Assembly (NCBI GenBank): GCA_021785795.1
Contig: JAJYEK010000049.1
Coordinates: forward strand, 1 to 23,212
DNA: 23,212 nt
Reading direction: 5' to 3'
From: Pseudomonadota bacterium
Lineage (GTDB): Bacteria > Pseudomonadota > Gammaproteobacteria > Acidiferrobacterales > UBA6901
The position numbers were made by a program, and so were the translations under genes. This document shows positions 1 through 6,909 of the stretch, in pieces. Below the pieces are notes generated by a model. It made no database searches and had not been told where the DNA came from. It saw only the letters and a program-made list of their open reading frames with translations. The number at the start of each line of letters is the position of its first letter. Positions within the stretch are counted from its first letter, which is position 1.

Positions 1-264
1 CCAGCGCCGTTTCTCCTCGACACTCCAGTTCGCCTCCTTCGGATAGAGATGCTTCAGCATCGCCCCCAGGCGCCGGAGTTCGCCGACCATCGCCTGATCG
101 ACGATCGAGGGCACCCGACGACCCAGGGCGACCCGGCGCAGGAAGGCACTCACGGTGAGACCGGCCTTCGCGGCCTCGGTGGCGATATGATCCCGCGCCG
201 CCGGATCGCAGCGGAACTCGAGCCGGGTCCGCGGGGCGCGCGTCGGGGGTTCATCGGATGCCAT
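1..264 (-). CDS. mobC: MobC/TraJ-like relaxosome accessory protein, partial (N-terminal 88 residues)
   Basis: The reading frame starts at ATG 264 and runs off the left edge, so only the first 88 residues are seen. The protein is expected to bind the oriT inverted repeat and recruit the relaxase. Visible features are a basic N-terminus, then RLEFRCDPAARDHIATEAAK and GLTVSAFLRRVALGRRVP, the ribbon-helix-helix-like pattern of plasmid MobC/TraJ proteins. The segment ends in WSVEEKRRW, a motif that recurs (WTTEEKRRYW) in the second mobC at the right edge. It is transcribed away from the oriT at 394-446, as traJ is in RP4. Its relaxase should lie beyond the left edge. The family call is firm. Whether it is closer to MobC or TraJ cannot be decided from this part. 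Confidence 0.8.
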   Translation of the reverse strand, partial: MASDEPPTRAPRTRLEFRCDPAARDHIATEAAKAGLTVSAFLRRVALGRRVPSIVDQAMVGELRRLGAMLKHLYPKEANWSVEEKRRW

Positions 265-393
265 GAGGGTAATCGGCGCGGCGGGAAACGGCGGCCTCCT
301 GGTGCGGGATCCTCACCGCGCCCACGCAGACGGCCGCCGCTGCGACGGCCGCGCCGCGCGTAGTTCCAGGTCTCGGGCGAAGCCTGAGCAGGC

Positions 394-446
394 GGGTTGT
401 CCGGCAGCCCGGCGGAGCCGGGATGTCCGGACAACCCTTACCCTGT
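394..446 (+). other. oriT: Origin of transfer (oriT): inverted repeat plus nic-like site
   Basis: A perfect 11-bp inverted repeat, GGGTTGTCCGG (394-404) and CCGGACAACCC (427-437), encloses a second perfect hairpin, CCCGGC (408-413) and GCCGGG (417-422), with a GGA loop. Immediately 3' comes TTACCCTGT (438-446), which resembles the P-type nic consensus YATCCTG/Y, with the nick expected between 445 and 446. The spacing of about 8 nt between repeat arm and nick matches RP4-type origins. The site lies between a MobC/TraJ-like gene and a divergent TraK-like gene, the RP4 arrangement. The repeats are seen directly. The nick position is inferred. Confidence 0.75.
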
Positions 447-467
447 ACTGTCTGTTTCTATGCTGTG

Positions 468-564
468 CGTTCCGCTTTGAGTCCGCTTTGAGTCCGCTTT
501 GAGTCCGCTTCGAACGGATTGAGTCAACATTGAGTCCGGATTAGGTCCGCTTTGGGTCCGGCAC
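468..564 (+). repeat. Array of about nine 11-bp iterons next to oriT
   Basis: Tandem units follow the consensus GAGTCCGCTTT. They lie at 468-478 (CGTTCCGCTTT), 479-489 and 490-500 (exact), 501-511 (last base C), 512-520 (degenerate, 2 bp short), 521-531 (GAGTCAACATT), 532-542 (GAGTCCGGATT), 543-553 (AGGTCCGCTTT) and 554-564 (GGGTCCGGCAC). A further GGTTCCGCTTC occurs at 608-618. An 11-bp period is close to one DNA turn, so a bound protein would sit on one face. The likeliest role is binding of the TraK-like protein encoded just downstream. A replication origin (oriV) is the alternative. Confidence 0.8.
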
Positions 565-710
565 CGTGACGCTTGTGCCGCCTGCGGTCCACATTGATTC
601 CACTCCGGTTCCGCTTCGGTTCGCCGGTGGGCCGCATGCATTTCGGCGGAGTAACACTTTTTCCGCTACCACAGATTATTAGTAGCAGACAACCACGGGG
701 AACCAGGATC

Positions 711-1403
711 TTGGGCAGAACGGCGGCGGAGCTTGAGACGCTGACGGCGACCTGGACACGGATCGCCGAAGGCCAGATCGTGGAGGACATGGTGTCGTAC
801 CGGGCGGCGGTGCGGATCCTGACCGAGCGGCTTGCACGGATCGTGCGTCCGGGGGAGGCGATTCAACCGTATGTGCACGCCATGATCGCCGAGGGCTACC
901 GGCGGGCAACGGCGTACAAAGTGGTGCAGGCGGCGTTTGGGATCGCCGCGGAGCGCGTTGTCAAAGCCGGACCGGTGCCTCCATCCGTCCGACCCGCGGC
1001 TGCCGCGCCGGCCACACCACCCACGACCCCTCCCCCTCCGCCCGCCACAAGCTCCGCGCCGGTGCGTGCGCCCATTGCGGTACCCCCGCCGGCGGCGATC
1101 GGCCGCACCGAACTGCCGCGCCCCGACGCCCCGGTCGAGCACTATCGCGCGGATATGCTCCCGCCGCACCTTCAGCCGGGCATACCCTTAGCCACGGTCC
1201 AGAACGGCGGCCGGGTGTGGATTGACAGCCTGCCGTTCGAGACCCATCGGGACGCGCCGTTTGGGGTGGACGCTCAGGGACGCCCGTGGGCTCCCTATGG
1301 ACAGGATGCGAAAGGACGGTTCCGGAATTATGTGGGGTCCAGCCTCGGGGCTACCGGCCGCATCGGCCGGGGGCACTTTGTCGGGGAGCCGGATGAGCCG
1401 TGA
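711..1403 (+). CDS. TraK-like oriT-binding protein (putative)
   Basis: A 230-residue protein from TTG 711. An ATG at 636 is possible, but codons between 636 and 711 often end in A or T and look non-coding, while GC-ending codons begin right after 711. The N-terminal 80 residues are helical and charged, with an IQPYVHAMIAEGYRRATAYK segment that recalls the GYALVTIWEHMRE part of RP4 TraK. Residues about 85-140 are a proline/alanine-rich linker. The C-terminal 90 residues contain WIDSLPFETHRDAPFGVD and GRPWAPYGQDAKGRF and are unrecognised. Position supports the call: it diverges from mobC across oriT and sits beside the iterons. Homology is weak, so the name rests mainly on layout. Confidence 0.5.
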   Translation: MGRTAAELETLTATWTRIAEGQIVEDMVSYRAAVRILTERLARIVRPGEAIQPYVHAMIAEGYRRATAYKVVQAAFGIAAERVVKAGPVPPSVRPAAAAPATPPTTPPPPPATSSAPVRAPIAVPPPAAIGRTELPRPDAPVEHYRADMLPPHLQPGIPLATVQNGGRVWIDSLPFETHRDAPFGVDAQGRPWAPYGQDAKGRFRNYVGSSLGATGRIGRGHFVGEPDEP

Positions 1404-1418
1404 GGTGGGTTCGTGTGT

Positions 1419-1721
1419 CTAGTCTTTCGGTCCCGGGGCACCGGAACCCCCGGACCCATCGATCAAAACCCCGAGACGCAGGTCAAACGCCTGGGCGATC
1501 TTCGCGAGCTGCACGACACTGATGTGCAGCGACCCCCGCTCCACTTGGCTGAGATAGGTCCGGTGCAGACCGGTCAATGCGGACAGAGTCTCCTGGCTCC
1601 AGCCATGCTCGGCACGGAGGACCCGGATCCGGCGGCCGAGGGCGTGCGTCAACGTGGATGACGCCTCCCCTGTCTGGGGCGCCGTTGTCGGGTCTTGCTC
1701 CCTCGTCAGGCCGTGCCCCAT
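1419..1721 (-). CDS. XRE-family helix-turn-helix regulator
   Basis: A 100-residue protein. The start at ATG 1721 is chosen because GAGGAGG lies just upstream of it; the frame is open further upstream but those codons overlap the neighbouring gene. A variable N-terminus of about 26 residues precedes an HTH_3 domain (about 27-85): LGRRIRVLRAEHGWSQETLS, then TGLHRTYLSQVERG and the typical third-helix end VVQLAKIAQAFDL. The C-terminus is a short Gly/Pro tail. It is divergent from another XRE gene at 1846, with shared operator-like repeats between them, so the two may repress each other or themselves. Its 3' end nearly meets the TraK-like gene (15 bp gap). The family is clear and the target is inferred. 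Confidence 0.85.
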   Translation of the reverse strand: MGHGLTREQDPTTAPQTGEASSTLTHALGRRIRVLRAEHGWSQETLSALTGLHRTYLSQVERGSLHISVVQLAKIAQAFDLRLGVLIDGSGGSGAPGPKD

Positions 1722-1771
1722 CGCCCTCCTCGTTCCGGGAGTCGTGCCGACCCTACCGGCGGCACCCCTAG

Positions 1772-1835
1772 TTTCCGTATGTGGACCTGAGCATACCACG
1801 CTACTTTCCACATGTGAACCGTTCCCTATGCTCAG
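1772..1835. promoter_or_regulatory. Operator-like repeats between divergent XRE genes
   Basis: Two related 14-mers occur: TTTCCGTATGTGGA (1772-1785) and TTTCCACATGTGAA (1805-1818), 11 of 14 identical, the second containing the palindrome CACATGTG. ATGTGGA (1779-1785) and TCCACAT (1807-1813) form a 7-bp inverted repeat. A separate 9-bp perfect inverted repeat is CTGAGCATA (1787-1795) with TATGCTCAG (1827-1835). These fill the gap between the two divergent regulator genes and are good candidates for their binding sites. Confidence 0.55.
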
Positions 1836-1845
1836 ATAGACAGCC

Positions 1846-2067
1846 ATGGATCTTGCCCAACAGCTGGCCCACACACTGAAGACCCGACGGGGGGACCTGA
1901 AGCAGGGAGTATTTGCCCGCAAACTCGGCATCAGCCGGGCCACCTTGAGCCGCCTGGAACATGGCGCCCAGAACACCACCATCAGCACACTGGAACAGAT
2001 TGCCCGGGCATTGCGCTGCTCTGTCACGGAGTTATTCGGGGAAGCGAAACCGAAACGCCGATCCTGA
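1846..2067 (+). CDS. Small XRE-family transcriptional regulator
   Basis: A 73-residue single-domain HTH protein. The helix-turn-helix is readable as QGVFARKLGISRATLSRLEH followed by NTTISTLEQIARALRCSVTELF, the standard HTH_3 layout across almost the whole length, with a basic tail KPKRRS. It diverges from the XRE gene at 1719-1721, with operator-like repeats in the 124-bp gap. Proteins of this size on mobile elements commonly act as copy-number, transfer or toxin-antitoxin regulators. No toxin gene is seen next to it on the same strand, so it is best described as a stand-alone regulator of the oriT-proximal region. Confidence 0.85.
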   Translation: MDLAQQLAHTLKTRRGDLKQGVFARKLGISRATLSRLEHGAQNTTISTLEQIARALRCSVTELFGEAKPKRRS

Positions 2068-2130
2068 GGACTGCGCGCCTCCCACCGCCGCAACGATTAA
2101 CAATCCTGCCCGGGTGCACGAAGTGCCTTG

Positions 2131-2151
2131 CTTATAAGTAACCTATAGGTT
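2131..2151. promoter_or_regulatory. Palindromic operator upstream of toxin remnant/antitoxin
   Basis: Two adjoining perfect palindromes, CTTATAAG (2131-2138) and AACCTATAGGTT (2140-2151), lie directly before the ATG at 2155. Their position fits autoregulation by the HTH antitoxin encoded downstream. TATAAG or TATAGG could serve as a -10 element. Function is inferred. Confidence 0.45.
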
Positions 2152-2154
2152 CCC

Positions 2155-2325
2155 ATGAGAGCCGTGGCGTTCCCGGTCCTCGAACGCCTCCGTGCTGACG
2201 GCACGAGCCCGTATGCAGCAGGGTTCGATGGACTTAATGCGCCCGCGGCGGCGAAGGTCACGACCGCCCAGGTGCGTAGGGAGCAGGGAAATCTCTCGAG
2301 CGTTCCATGGTTTCGAGGTGAAGGT
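2155..2325 (+). pseudogene. N-terminal remnant of a RelE/HigB-type toxin, in frame with the antitoxin
   Basis: Fifty-seven codons from ATG 2155 stay in frame with the antitoxin at 2326 with no stop between them. The segment contains RADGTSPYAAGFDGLNAPAA, then KVTTAQVRREQGNLSSVPWF. This is the pattern of the N-terminal half of addiction-module killer proteins (D/G-x-x-P-[FY]-x-x-[WF]-x-x-x-L ... A-K-[IV]-x-x-[AR]-[IL]-x-R-[LR]-x-x-G-N). The second half, which normally carries an E-x-R-I-x-x-G-P-G-Y-R-[VI]-Y segment, is absent. Codons are GC-ending, as in real genes here. The simplest reading is an internal deletion that removed the toxin's C-terminal half. The family match is from memory, without a search. 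Confidence 0.5.
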
Positions 2326-2646
2326 ATGACGTTAACACGAGATTTCAAAGAGACCGTGATCGCACGCGTGCAACGTGATCCGGCCTTTGCCCAGGCACTC
2401 CTGGAGGAAGCGCTCACGCTCTTCCTTGCCGGTGAACCGGACACCGCGAAGCGGATCTTGCGGGATCTGGTGAACGCGACGGTGGGGTTCGAAACGCTGG
2501 CAAAGAAAGTGCACAAATCCAGCAAGAGCCTGCATCGCATGCTGTCCCCATCCGGGAACCCGACCATGGACAATCTGTCCGCGATTCTGGTGGCCCTGAA
2601 AAAGACGCTCCGTGTGACTATTCGGATGGTCATCAAGGCGGCGTAA
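2326..2646 (+). CDS. HigA-like antitoxin / HTH regulator
   Basis: A 106-residue protein starting at ATG 2326 behind a GAGGTGAAGGT ribosome-binding site. Its opening, MTLTRDFKETVIARVQRDPA, and the later ILRDLVNATVGFETLAKKVH and SLHRMLSPSGNPTMDNLSAI are typical of the probable addiction-module antidote family, which pairs with RelE/HigB-type toxins encoded immediately upstream. Residues about 50-100 form the helix-turn-helix. Here the upstream toxin is reduced to an N-terminal fragment fused in the same frame, so this is probably an orphan antitoxin that may still protect against related toxins or regulate its own promoter. A translated toxin-fragment/antitoxin fusion from ATG 2155 (163 residues) is also possible. 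Confidence 0.75.
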   Translation: MTLTRDFKETVIARVQRDPAFAQALLEEALTLFLAGEPDTAKRILRDLVNATVGFETLAKKVHKSSKSLHRMLSPSGNPTMDNLSAILVALKKTLRVTIRMVIKAA

Positions 2647-3038
2647 TTGGCTCCGGTGGCCCGGATCACTACGCGGTCGGCGGGCTCTCTGTCTTCTGTC
2701 TTTGAAAATGTCCGCTCCTGGGAAACGTAGTGGGCTGCTCCTCGGCCAATGCCGACGCTGGCGTTTCGACCTATTTGGTCCGCAATACAGGGGCGAGACC
2801 GGACATTGGCGCGGGTCGGAAACTTGAACCACTGCTTTGATCAAGCTCGCCGGTGGGACTCGACCCAGAGCAGCCGTTCATGGGCAATTGCCAATCGTAT
2901 GTGGATTGAGTAGCCTCTCTATACGAAAGTGTCCTACAAATTTTTGGCACCGCGCATCATTTATTTTGGACGGGCTATATAAGTGATATGCGCCGTAAGG
3001 CTACGGTCTGACAATTGCCGACCTCGGGAAACACAAAG
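2647..3038. other. Intergenic region, 392 bp
   Basis: No convincing gene. It holds a perfect 10-bp palindrome GGCAATTGCC (2883-2892) and becomes AT-rich towards the next gene. TATATA at 2976-2981 could be a -10 element for the SIR2-STAND gene, but no good -35 hexamer stands at the right distance. The change from GC-rich to AT-richer DNA here probably marks the edge of a separately acquired segment. Confidence 0.4.
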
Positions 3039-5366
3039 ATGGAAATTGAGAACGAAGCGCTATTTCAACAGTATGCAAAGGAAGGCATCAATTTGTTCGT
3101 GGGTTCCGGGTTTTCGGTACACGCCGAAAGCGCTCTTGGCCCATTACCATCTGGGGATGGGTTAAAGAACGAACTCATTGATCATTTTGGACTGAAGAAG
3201 CCCTCAAGGCTATCGCTGGCACAGGTGTGCTTGAATATAAAGAGCACCAAGGCGGTGGAGTTAGCCGACTTCCTGAGGCGCCGATTCAACGTCGTGAAAT
3301 ATGACTCGGACTACAAGGCCATAGCCAATCTTGGTATCAAAACAATCTTCACGACGAACATCGACAACCTAGTCCACAAGATCTACGAGGATAGTCAATC
3401 ACACTACTTGAACGATCTGTTGGTCCGAGGTCCGTCAATTGGCGGAAAGTGCGTAGTCGAGTATATCCCGCTACATGGCTGCGTTGCGCACGAAGATACA
3501 GACTTTGACTTTACACCGATAGAGTTAGCATCTTCCTTTTCAAGAGATTCTGACAAGTGGTTCGGGTTTGTGGGCAGAATTCAGAAGACCCCCACTTTCT
3601 ACTGGGGGTACAGGCTAGAAGATGCTGGAGTACTTCAAGCTCTTCACCCAGAAATAATGCATGGACGTAAAGCCAAGGAAGCATGGGTATCGCTTAGAGC
3701 GGCAGACGAAGAAGCCATTGATTACTTCAAATCAATGGGTTTCCAAATGATCATAGGAGATACAACGGAACTGCTCCGGTACTTTAATAACATTGTTCCA
3801 CATACTCCATCAGTCTCATTTACTTTACTTAGCCAGTTTTTTCCAGAATTCAAGATCCCATCTCCAGACGCTATTCCTGCGCGTTCAATTACCGAGTTCT
3901 ACTCCGGTGCGGAGCCGGCATGGAGCGATATTTATTCCGATAGACTGTACGAAACTAAACATTTCCTACAGGCAAAGAACACAATTGCCCAAGGCAAGAA
4001 TACTGTTTTACTCGGTGCGACAGCGACTGGCAAATCGACGTTACTCCGACAGCTGGCCTCTGACTTTCCGTTCAAAGGCGACAAGCTGTTCGTAAACGAA
4101 CTTTCCAAGGACAAGGCCCGTCTACTTGCACATAAGGCAAACGCGCTCGCCCACCCAGTTTTGGTATTCATTGACAATATAGCGGATGCTTCGGAGGGTG
4201 TGACGGAGCTGTTGACTAGTTCGTACATACAGTTGGTGGGTGCAGAGCGTGACTACTTTTTCGATACTGTGTCACATCGATTCGAAAAACGCCGTTTCGT
4301 TCTCCAGGACGTTTCTGGGCTTACTGATCAAGACATTCAGGAGATCGAGAATCGTGTCCCGAAAGAGCTCGTAACGGGTAAATTCCAGAAAAACAAAGAC
4401 CATCTTTCTTCCATTGAGGAACCGACGCTGTTTGAAGTAATGGCCGGTACAATTCGCAACAATTCTTTACGTGAACGCTACGTAAAGACACTGGCTCAGC
4501 TTGGGACCGACAATGTGCCGTCGCACGATCTGATTGCACTGATATGTTACCTGTATTCTTGTCGCGTTCCAACGTCTGTCGACGTGGCCAGTGCCTTTCT
4601 GTCTCATTATTCTATCAACGTAAAAGAGGTCCACGGTAGGTTCGAGTCTATGGGGGCAATGATTTCCAGCTATGGAGGAGTACTTGCTGACCCAGCGCAG
4701 GATTTCGTTGTGCCTCGTTCGGGGCCGGTGTCGGACGCGGTGATAAAAGCGCTAAAGAACGAAAATCTGAAACGCCTTCTGTTGGTATTCCACAAAAACG
4801 TCTCAACGACCCGGATTCCGAGATACGATATTTTCAAGAGGCGAGCGTATGATGAGTCCCTCACCTCAAGGGCCTTCCCAGATGTTAAGGAAGGCATCCA
4901 GTTCTACGAAAACGTCTATCACCGCGATCCATCGCCGTATCTGCGACAACAAGGAGCCCTGTATTGTTCTAAGCGCGGTGACTGGGTCACGGCGTTCAAT
5001 TGGATAGATGAAGCTCTAACCCAGACACGAGACAGAAATCCTACGATTCGGAACACTTATGCAGTTATTCTGTTTCAAAGCAATATTAATAAACCGTTTG
5101 ACAAGACAGTTGCCGTTACACTTCGCGAAAGCATGGAAATTCTCAAAGACTGCTATACATCGGATAAGCGAAAGGTCTATCACGCCAAAGTGTTTGCGGA
5201 GCAGGCGATTAAATATGCGGATAAACTTGGGAGCACGCAGGATTCCAAAGAATATTTGACGCTTTCCCTGCATTGGCTTGACGGGGAGCTTGCCGACAGA
5301 CCAGGAGATAAGAGTATGACAAGCAGGAGGCGTTCTGTGGTACATAAGCTCACGCAAATGGGATAG
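3039..5366 (+). CDS. SIR2-STAND NTPase defence protein (Avs5-like architecture)
   Basis: A 775-residue protein from ATG 3039; a TTG at 3015 is less likely. Residues 1-250 are a SIR2-like NAD-binding domain: GSGFS (22-26), TTNID (105-109) with the family's catalytic Asn, and LHG (145-147) with the catalytic His. A P-loop STAND-type NTPase follows: Walker A GATATGKST (326-334) and Walker B VLVFIDN (Asp near 379). The C-terminal 200 or so residues are helical and TPR-like (for example YLRQQGALYCSKRGDWVTAF), a likely sensor. SIR2-STAND proteins are known anti-phage factors that deplete NAD+ when they recognise a phage component. The gene uses many A/T-ending codons, unlike its GC-rich neighbours, which points to independent transfer. 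Domain reading is firm. Assignment to Avs5 rather than another SIR2-NTPase family is inferred. Confidence 0.8.
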   Translation: MEIENEALFQQYAKEGINLFVGSGFSVHAESALGPLPSGDGLKNELIDHFGLKKPSRLSLAQVCLNIKSTKAVELADFLRRRFNVVKYDSDYKAIANLGIKTIFTTNIDNLVHKIYEDSQSHYLNDLLVRGPSIGGKCVVEYIPLHGCVAHEDTDFDFTPIELASSFSRDSDKWFGFVGRIQKTPTFYWGYRLEDAGVLQALHPEIMHGRKAKEAWVSLRAADEEAIDYFKSMGFQMIIGDTTELLRYFNNIVPHTPSVSFTLLSQFFPEFKIPSPDAIPARSITEFYSGAEPAWSDIYSDRLYETKHFLQAKNTIAQGKNTVLLGATATGKSTLLRQLASDFPFKGDKLFVNELSKDKARLLAHKANALAHPVLVFIDNIADASEGVTELLTSSYIQLVGAERDYFFDTVSHRFEKRRFVLQDVSGLTDQDIQEIENRVPKELVTGKFQKNKDHLSSIEEPTLFEVMAGTIRNNSLRERYVKTLAQLGTDNVPSHDLIALICYLYSCRVPTSVDVASAFLSHYSINVKEVHGRFESMGAMISSYGGVLADPAQDFVVPRSGPVSDAVIKALKNENLKRLLLVFHKNVSTTRIPRYDIFKRRAYDESLTSRAFPDVKEGIQFYENVYHRDPSPYLRQQGALYCSKRGDWVTAFNWIDEALTQTRDRNPTIRNTYAVILFQSNINKPFDKTVAVTLRESMEILKDCYTSDKRKVYHAKVFAEQAIKYADKLGSTQDSKEYLTLSLHWLDGELADRPGDKSMTSRRRSVVHKLTQMG

Positions 5367-5917
5367 ATCGCTCCTATAGCGAACGTGAACATCAGACCAT
5401 CAAATTCGGTGACCACACTCACATCAACTTGGTCCTGTTTGAATGCGCCATTCCAGACAAGATCAAGGCCGACTACCTACTGTGCGACTGCAACTGGTGT
5501 GCCGTGATTGAGGCCAAGAAGACTTCGATCAATCTCGCGGAGGCTGAGGCACGGGCGAAGGGGTACGCCCAACAGATCAAGGTGCCCTACATCTTCCTCG
5601 CCAACGGCGAGGAGATCAGAATCCGCCAATGGCAGCGCGAAGCGTTACCGCGTCCCATCAAGACGCTCTTCTCGCAGAACGAATTCGAACGCCGGGCCGC
5701 CACGGCACTGGTCAAACGCGATCCGCTACCGGTGATTGTTCCACCGATCGCATACCAAGATCAGTTCAGGGAGCGAATCGCCTCGATCGAGGCAGTCATC
5801 GACCAGCGAAATACGGCGACAGTCAGGACCGGGCAGCTGCTCGCTACGTTTCTTGCCAGCACCTTCAGCGGCAATCGGGCTTGTGCCCAAGCTGCATCAA
5901 TGGAGGCCGTTGCTTGA
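5348..5917 (+). pseudogene. HsdR'-'HsdS chimeric remnant of a type I restriction-modification locus
   Basis: The frame is open from 5348, overlapping the end of the SIR2 gene; the first usable start is TTG 5429 (162 residues). The N-terminal part has the HsdR PD-(D/E)xK nuclease pattern: ADYLLCDCNWCAVIEAKKT (Asp then EAK), then YAQQIKVPYIFLANGEEIRI and LFSQNEFERR. After KRDPLPV the sequence switches to a specificity-subunit C-terminus: VPPIAYQDQFRERIASIEAV and TGQLLATFLASTFSG. The HsdR helicase motor, all of HsdM and the HsdS target-recognition domains are missing, as expected from one deletion joining the two genes. The stop TGA overlaps the TTG start of the next gene, so the remnant may still serve to couple translation. 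Restriction activity is not expected. Confidence 0.65.
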
Positions 5918-6909
5918 CAGGGGCGTCGGTAGATATCACCTTTCACTATCCACCTGAGCTGTTTAGCCTTCTTGTGGATGTTGTACCGCTGCTGAATCGC
6001 TCGAAGCAGGATATTCTCGTCTTCTTCCGGGGCGCAGGGGTCCCGGAAGCCATGACATCCGATCTCGCAGCCCGGTTAAAGGCCATGCCAAAGGACATCA
6101 ACAAGTACGAGATCGTTCGCACTGTGCTTGAGCGCCTCAATACGAAGGGTGAACCAGCGCTTCGCGAGCGGCGTGAGGTCTTGCGGCGTGTCGTGGACTT
6201 TGCGAGCTTCGACACTTGCTGGCCCAACGACCAACTCAAGGCCAAGGGCCTCGTTGCCAGCATTCGCGAAGTTGTAAACCAGAAGGATGCATTCACGCGC
6301 ATGAGCAATGCGCGCGAGGAGGAACGTCAGGCCCGGCTCGCCGAGGCGCAGCGTGCCACCAATGAGAAGCGCGAACGCGCAACGAGGGTCGAGGCAGCCA
6401 AGGGTGAGCTGTATGCGCTCTTCGGCAACACGCTCACCGCTCAGGAACGGGGTAAGAGGCTAGAGACGGTGCTCAACAACATCTTTCATGCCTACGGCGT
6501 TCTTGTGCGCAAGGCGTTTCACCTTGTCGGCGAGTCCGGGGAAGGTGTCGTCGAACAGATCGATGGCGTCATCGAACTCAACGGCGTTTTGCACTTCGTA
6601 GAAATGAAGTGGTACCGCGAGCCGGTGGGCAAGCCAGAGATCGCGGAGCATCTCGTTCGCCTCATGTCTCGCGCCGAGGTTCGGGGCATCTTTATTTCTG
6701 CCAGCGACTACACGGTGCCTGCGGTTCACACTGTGCGTGAGTTCCTGCAACATAAGGTCTTAGTCCTCGCAACCGTTCAGGAGATCGTGCGCCTACTTGA
6801 GCATAAGGATGACCTGTCGGATTTCTTTACGAAGAAGGTGCAGGCAGCGCAGATAGACAAAAACCCGTACTTCCGGCCTCATGACGAGCAAAGCAGAGGC
6901 GGGTCATGA
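5914..6909 (+). CDS. Mrr-like restriction endonuclease, first gene of ABC-3C cassette
   Basis: A 331-residue protein. TTG 5914 is chosen as start because GGAGG lies six bases upstream and the codon overlaps the preceding stop (TTGA); an ORF extends further upstream in this frame but runs through the HsdS remnant. Residues 1-130 form a helical N-terminal domain (FHYPPELFSLLVDVVPLL, INKYEIVRTVLERLN, WPNDQLKAKGLVASIREVVN). Residues 135-175 are a charged coiled coil. The Mrr-like nuclease fold follows, with RGKRLETVLNNIF, catalytic-type D217 in QIDGVIEL and E230-x-K232 in HFVEMKW. The 4-bp ATGA overlap with the next gene indicates one translational unit. The substrate is probably invading DNA. 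Catalytic residues appear intact. Confidence 0.8.
   Translation: MTGASVDITFHYPPELFSLLVDVVPLLNRSKQDILVFFRGAGVPEAMTSDLAARLKAMPKDINKYEIVRTVLERLNTKGEPALRERREVLRRVVDFASFDTCWPNDQLKAKGLVASIREVVNQKDAFTRMSNAREEERQARLAEAQRATNEKRERATRVEAAKGELYALFGNTLTAQERGKRLETVLNNIFHAYGVLVRKAFHLVGESGEGVVEQIDGVIELNGVLHFVEMKWYREPVGKPEIAEHLVRLMSRAEVRGIFISASDYTVPAVHTVREFLQHKVLVLATVQEIVRLLEHKDDLSDFFTKKVQAAQIDKNPYFRPHDEQSRGGS

Noticed and set aside
468..564. CRISPR array
   Set aside because: The units are 11 bp and directly adjacent, with no spacers and no cas genes; they are iterons.
1722..2093. Longer N-terminus for the minus-strand XRE protein
   Set aside because: It would cover the divergent XRE gene and the operator region; ATG 1721 has GAGGAGG upstream.
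2976..2981. Sigma-70 promoter for the SIR2-STAND gene
   Set aside because: TATATA is present, but no acceptable -35 hexamer lies 16-18 bp upstream, so no promoter is called.
5629..5913. Longer start for the first Mrr-like nuclease
   Set aside because: The upstream extension overlaps the HsdR/HsdS remnant in another frame and reads as low-complexity shadow; TTG 5914 has a good ribosome-binding site.
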